A DNA stretch of 64,000 bases from Dongia_B soli (GTDB lineage: Bacteria > Pseudomonadota > Alphaproteobacteria > Dongiales > Dongiaceae), in contig NZ_JAXCLW010000003.1 in NCBI RefSeq assembly GCF_034044715.1, positions 496,001 through 560,000 on the forward strand. Direction: 5' to 3'. The position numbers were made by a program, and so were the translations under genes. The notes beneath the pieces were generated by a model. The model saw nothing but the letters and a program-made list of their open reading frames with translations. It ran no database searches and was not told where the DNA came from. This document shows, piece after piece, positions 63,801 through 64,000 of the stretch (positions are counted from its first letter, which is position 1; every line of letters begins with the position of its first letter).

Positions 63801-64000
63801 CTCTGGCTTCTTTCACCGGCTGTTGCCTATTGGATCAGCCGAACACCGCGTGACGCCAGCCATTTGGCGGTCAGTGATCTCGATGTCCGTGTGCTGAGGC
63901 TTATTGCCCGTCGAACATGGCGATATTTTGAGACTTTTGTCACGGCGGTCGACCAGATGTTGCCACCTGATAATTTCCAGGAAGACCCGAAGCCGGTGCT
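60855..64000 (+). CDS. ndvB: Cyclic beta-1,2-glucan synthase NdvB, 3' end beyond the window
   Basis: An open frame runs from 60855 to the right edge (about 1,048 codons, no stop). I take TTG 60855 as start because the first in-frame ATG is far inside conserved sequence and AAAGG lies about five bases before it. The N-terminus NDAPIREELFSAERLEQHAE matches NdvB. Membrane helices occur around residues 410-470 and 835-870. The GT84-type synthase core has YVITMDADSKLP (D-x-D), SVLSHDLFEG and QHRWARGDWQLLPW (Q-x-x-R-W), so the initiating and polymerising domain is intact. The GH94 phosphorylase domain that sets ring size would follow. NdvB makes periplasmic cyclic glucans for osmotic adaptation and host interaction. 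Confidence 0.92.
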   Translation, partial: MIISLRQLRQRREYFSFWENDAPIREELFSAERLEQHAESLAVAQKITATPIKAPSLVHRLRHNATVLLEAYRVIAKSLDEGRAITPAAEWLADNYHIIEEQIREIQIDLPAGYYRQLPKLADGPFAGYPRVFGLAWAFVAHTDSHFEPTILLRFVAAYQRVQPLTIGELWAIAITLRIVLVENLRRSAVRIVRARDGRQEADALADRLLGTKGMAAEPASLVLSSYATGPLPAALTVQLVQRLRDQDPTVTPALEWLEEHLAKWGKTSDTVVQEEHQRQGASNVTVRNIITSMRMISDVDWAELVEGASLVDAALRAGSQFAEMDFPTRNLYRTAIEDLARGSQHSELDIAHNALLAAKQARPPPEAASEVTNQRRCDPGYYLISHGRHTLEKLIGYRAPPHLWIRRFAAKTGIVGYATSIIVSAGILLSLPLIVLSSYAVNGWTIGLLACLGLIPALDLAIALINRDVTTGLGAIIVPGLELPKGVPAHLRTIVVVPTLLTSKAAIEEQIERLEIHYLTSPEGEVYFALLSDWTDAAAEHTPTDQALLEVAIDGINRLNSRYAGVESRRFLLLHRRRVWSAAQGKWMGWERKRGKLHELNQLLRRIDGTTFIDVGNQLATPPADVRYVITMDADSKLPREAVRRLVGKMAHPLNHPLVDPRAGRVIEGYAILQPRVTASLPMGREGSLFQRIVSSPGGIDPYAAAVSDLYQDLFEEGSYTGKGIYDVDAFEAALDGRVPENSVLSHDLFEGIFARAGLASDIEVVEEFPSRYDVAAARQHRWARGDWQLLPWLLGRRTLGQSREQDAMPSLGFWKIADNLRRTLTAPATVTALAVGWALPPRIAVIWTLFLLSTIAIPTLAPVVMAIMPHHAKTTPLSRLRSFVVQLRLSLLQTMVQIVFLAHQTWLMADAIIRTMYRLYVSRRYLLEWVTAAQATIGPKLNLFGYARGMAGGVALAGAVAIAARLVHPETWPISTPIILLWLLSPAVAYWISRTPRDASHLAVSDLDVRVLRLIARRTWRYFETFVTAVDQMLPPDNFQEDPKPV

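Noticed and set aside
1..64000. CRISPR arrays or rRNA genes
   Set aside because: No regularly spaced repeats and no rRNA-like sequence were seen while reading the window.

Overview
The window looks like chromosomal DNA of a GC-rich alphaproteobacterium. The markers are a gcrA cell-cycle regulator, the alphaproteobacterial DUF2794 gene next to it, and a yfgM-bamB-der block. A Rhodospirillales-type host is a reasonable guess, but no 16S rRNA gene is present and I cannot name a genus.

Layout. (1) 1-4.4 kb: the 3'-truncated end of an MFS transporter gene on the minus strand, then a polyamine-type ABC transporter operon in decay. Its binding protein, ATPase and single permease all carry frameshifts or stops. 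(2) 4.4-10.2 kb: core genes yfgM-bamB-der (minus strand), a small lipoprotein, DUF2794, and gcrA behind a dyad that looks like paired DnaA boxes with a GANTC site. (3) 10.3-31.4 kb: a large surface-polysaccharide locus. It holds a flippase-like protein, two big GT-C-like membrane proteins, two polyprenyl-phosphate-type GT2 enzymes, a GT4, asparagine synthase, four SAM methyltransferases and a WbqC protein. It also holds rmlA, rmlB and an RffA-type aminotransferase, which predicts dTDP-4-amino-4,6-dideoxygalactose, and an unusual tightly packed trio of epimerase, ATP-grasp and metallophosphoesterase. A small DMT protein closes the locus. Its 23-28 kb core is visibly AT-richer than its flanks. 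(4) 31.7-38.7 kb: DUF1801, MAPEG, a radical-SAM protein plus UdgX DNA-repair pair, an isochorismatase-like hydrolase bracketed by a partial duplication of the radical-SAM gene, DUF2269, and an SDR-DoxX fusion. (5) 38.7-49.0 kb: ABC-F ATPase with a decayed guaA 3' end just beyond it, a HEPN-like orphan, guaA, GNAT, rsmB, guaB, rlmE, ppx and tRNA-Gln(CTG).

(6) 49.0-52.5 kb: accessory glycosyltransferases downstream of the tRNA, a GT32 and a striking 737-residue GT25 / sulfotransferase-like / GH16 fusion. (7) 53.0-60.8 kb: a gene graveyard. It contains fragments of an IS1595 transposase, LpxO-like hydroxylase, glutathione transferase, cytochrome P460, alcohol dehydrogenase, carboxymuconolactone decarboxylase, a cupin, a Mu/TniA-type transposase, dnaE2, imuB, a PQQ dehydrogenase and UDP-glucose dehydrogenase. 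A peroxiredoxin-SDR pair is its only clearly intact operon. (8) 60.9 kb to the right edge: the first ~1,050 codons of a cyclic beta-1,2-glucan synthase (ndvB).

How the genes fit together: RmlA, RmlB and RffA supply a nucleotide-activated amino sugar. The GT4, GT2 and methyltransferases build and decorate a glycan. The GT2 / flippase / GT-C set has the parts of a lipid-linked periplasmic glycosylation route. The window shows repeated decay and rearrangement: the broken ABC operon, the radical-SAM and guaA ghosts, and the 53-60 kb graveyard.
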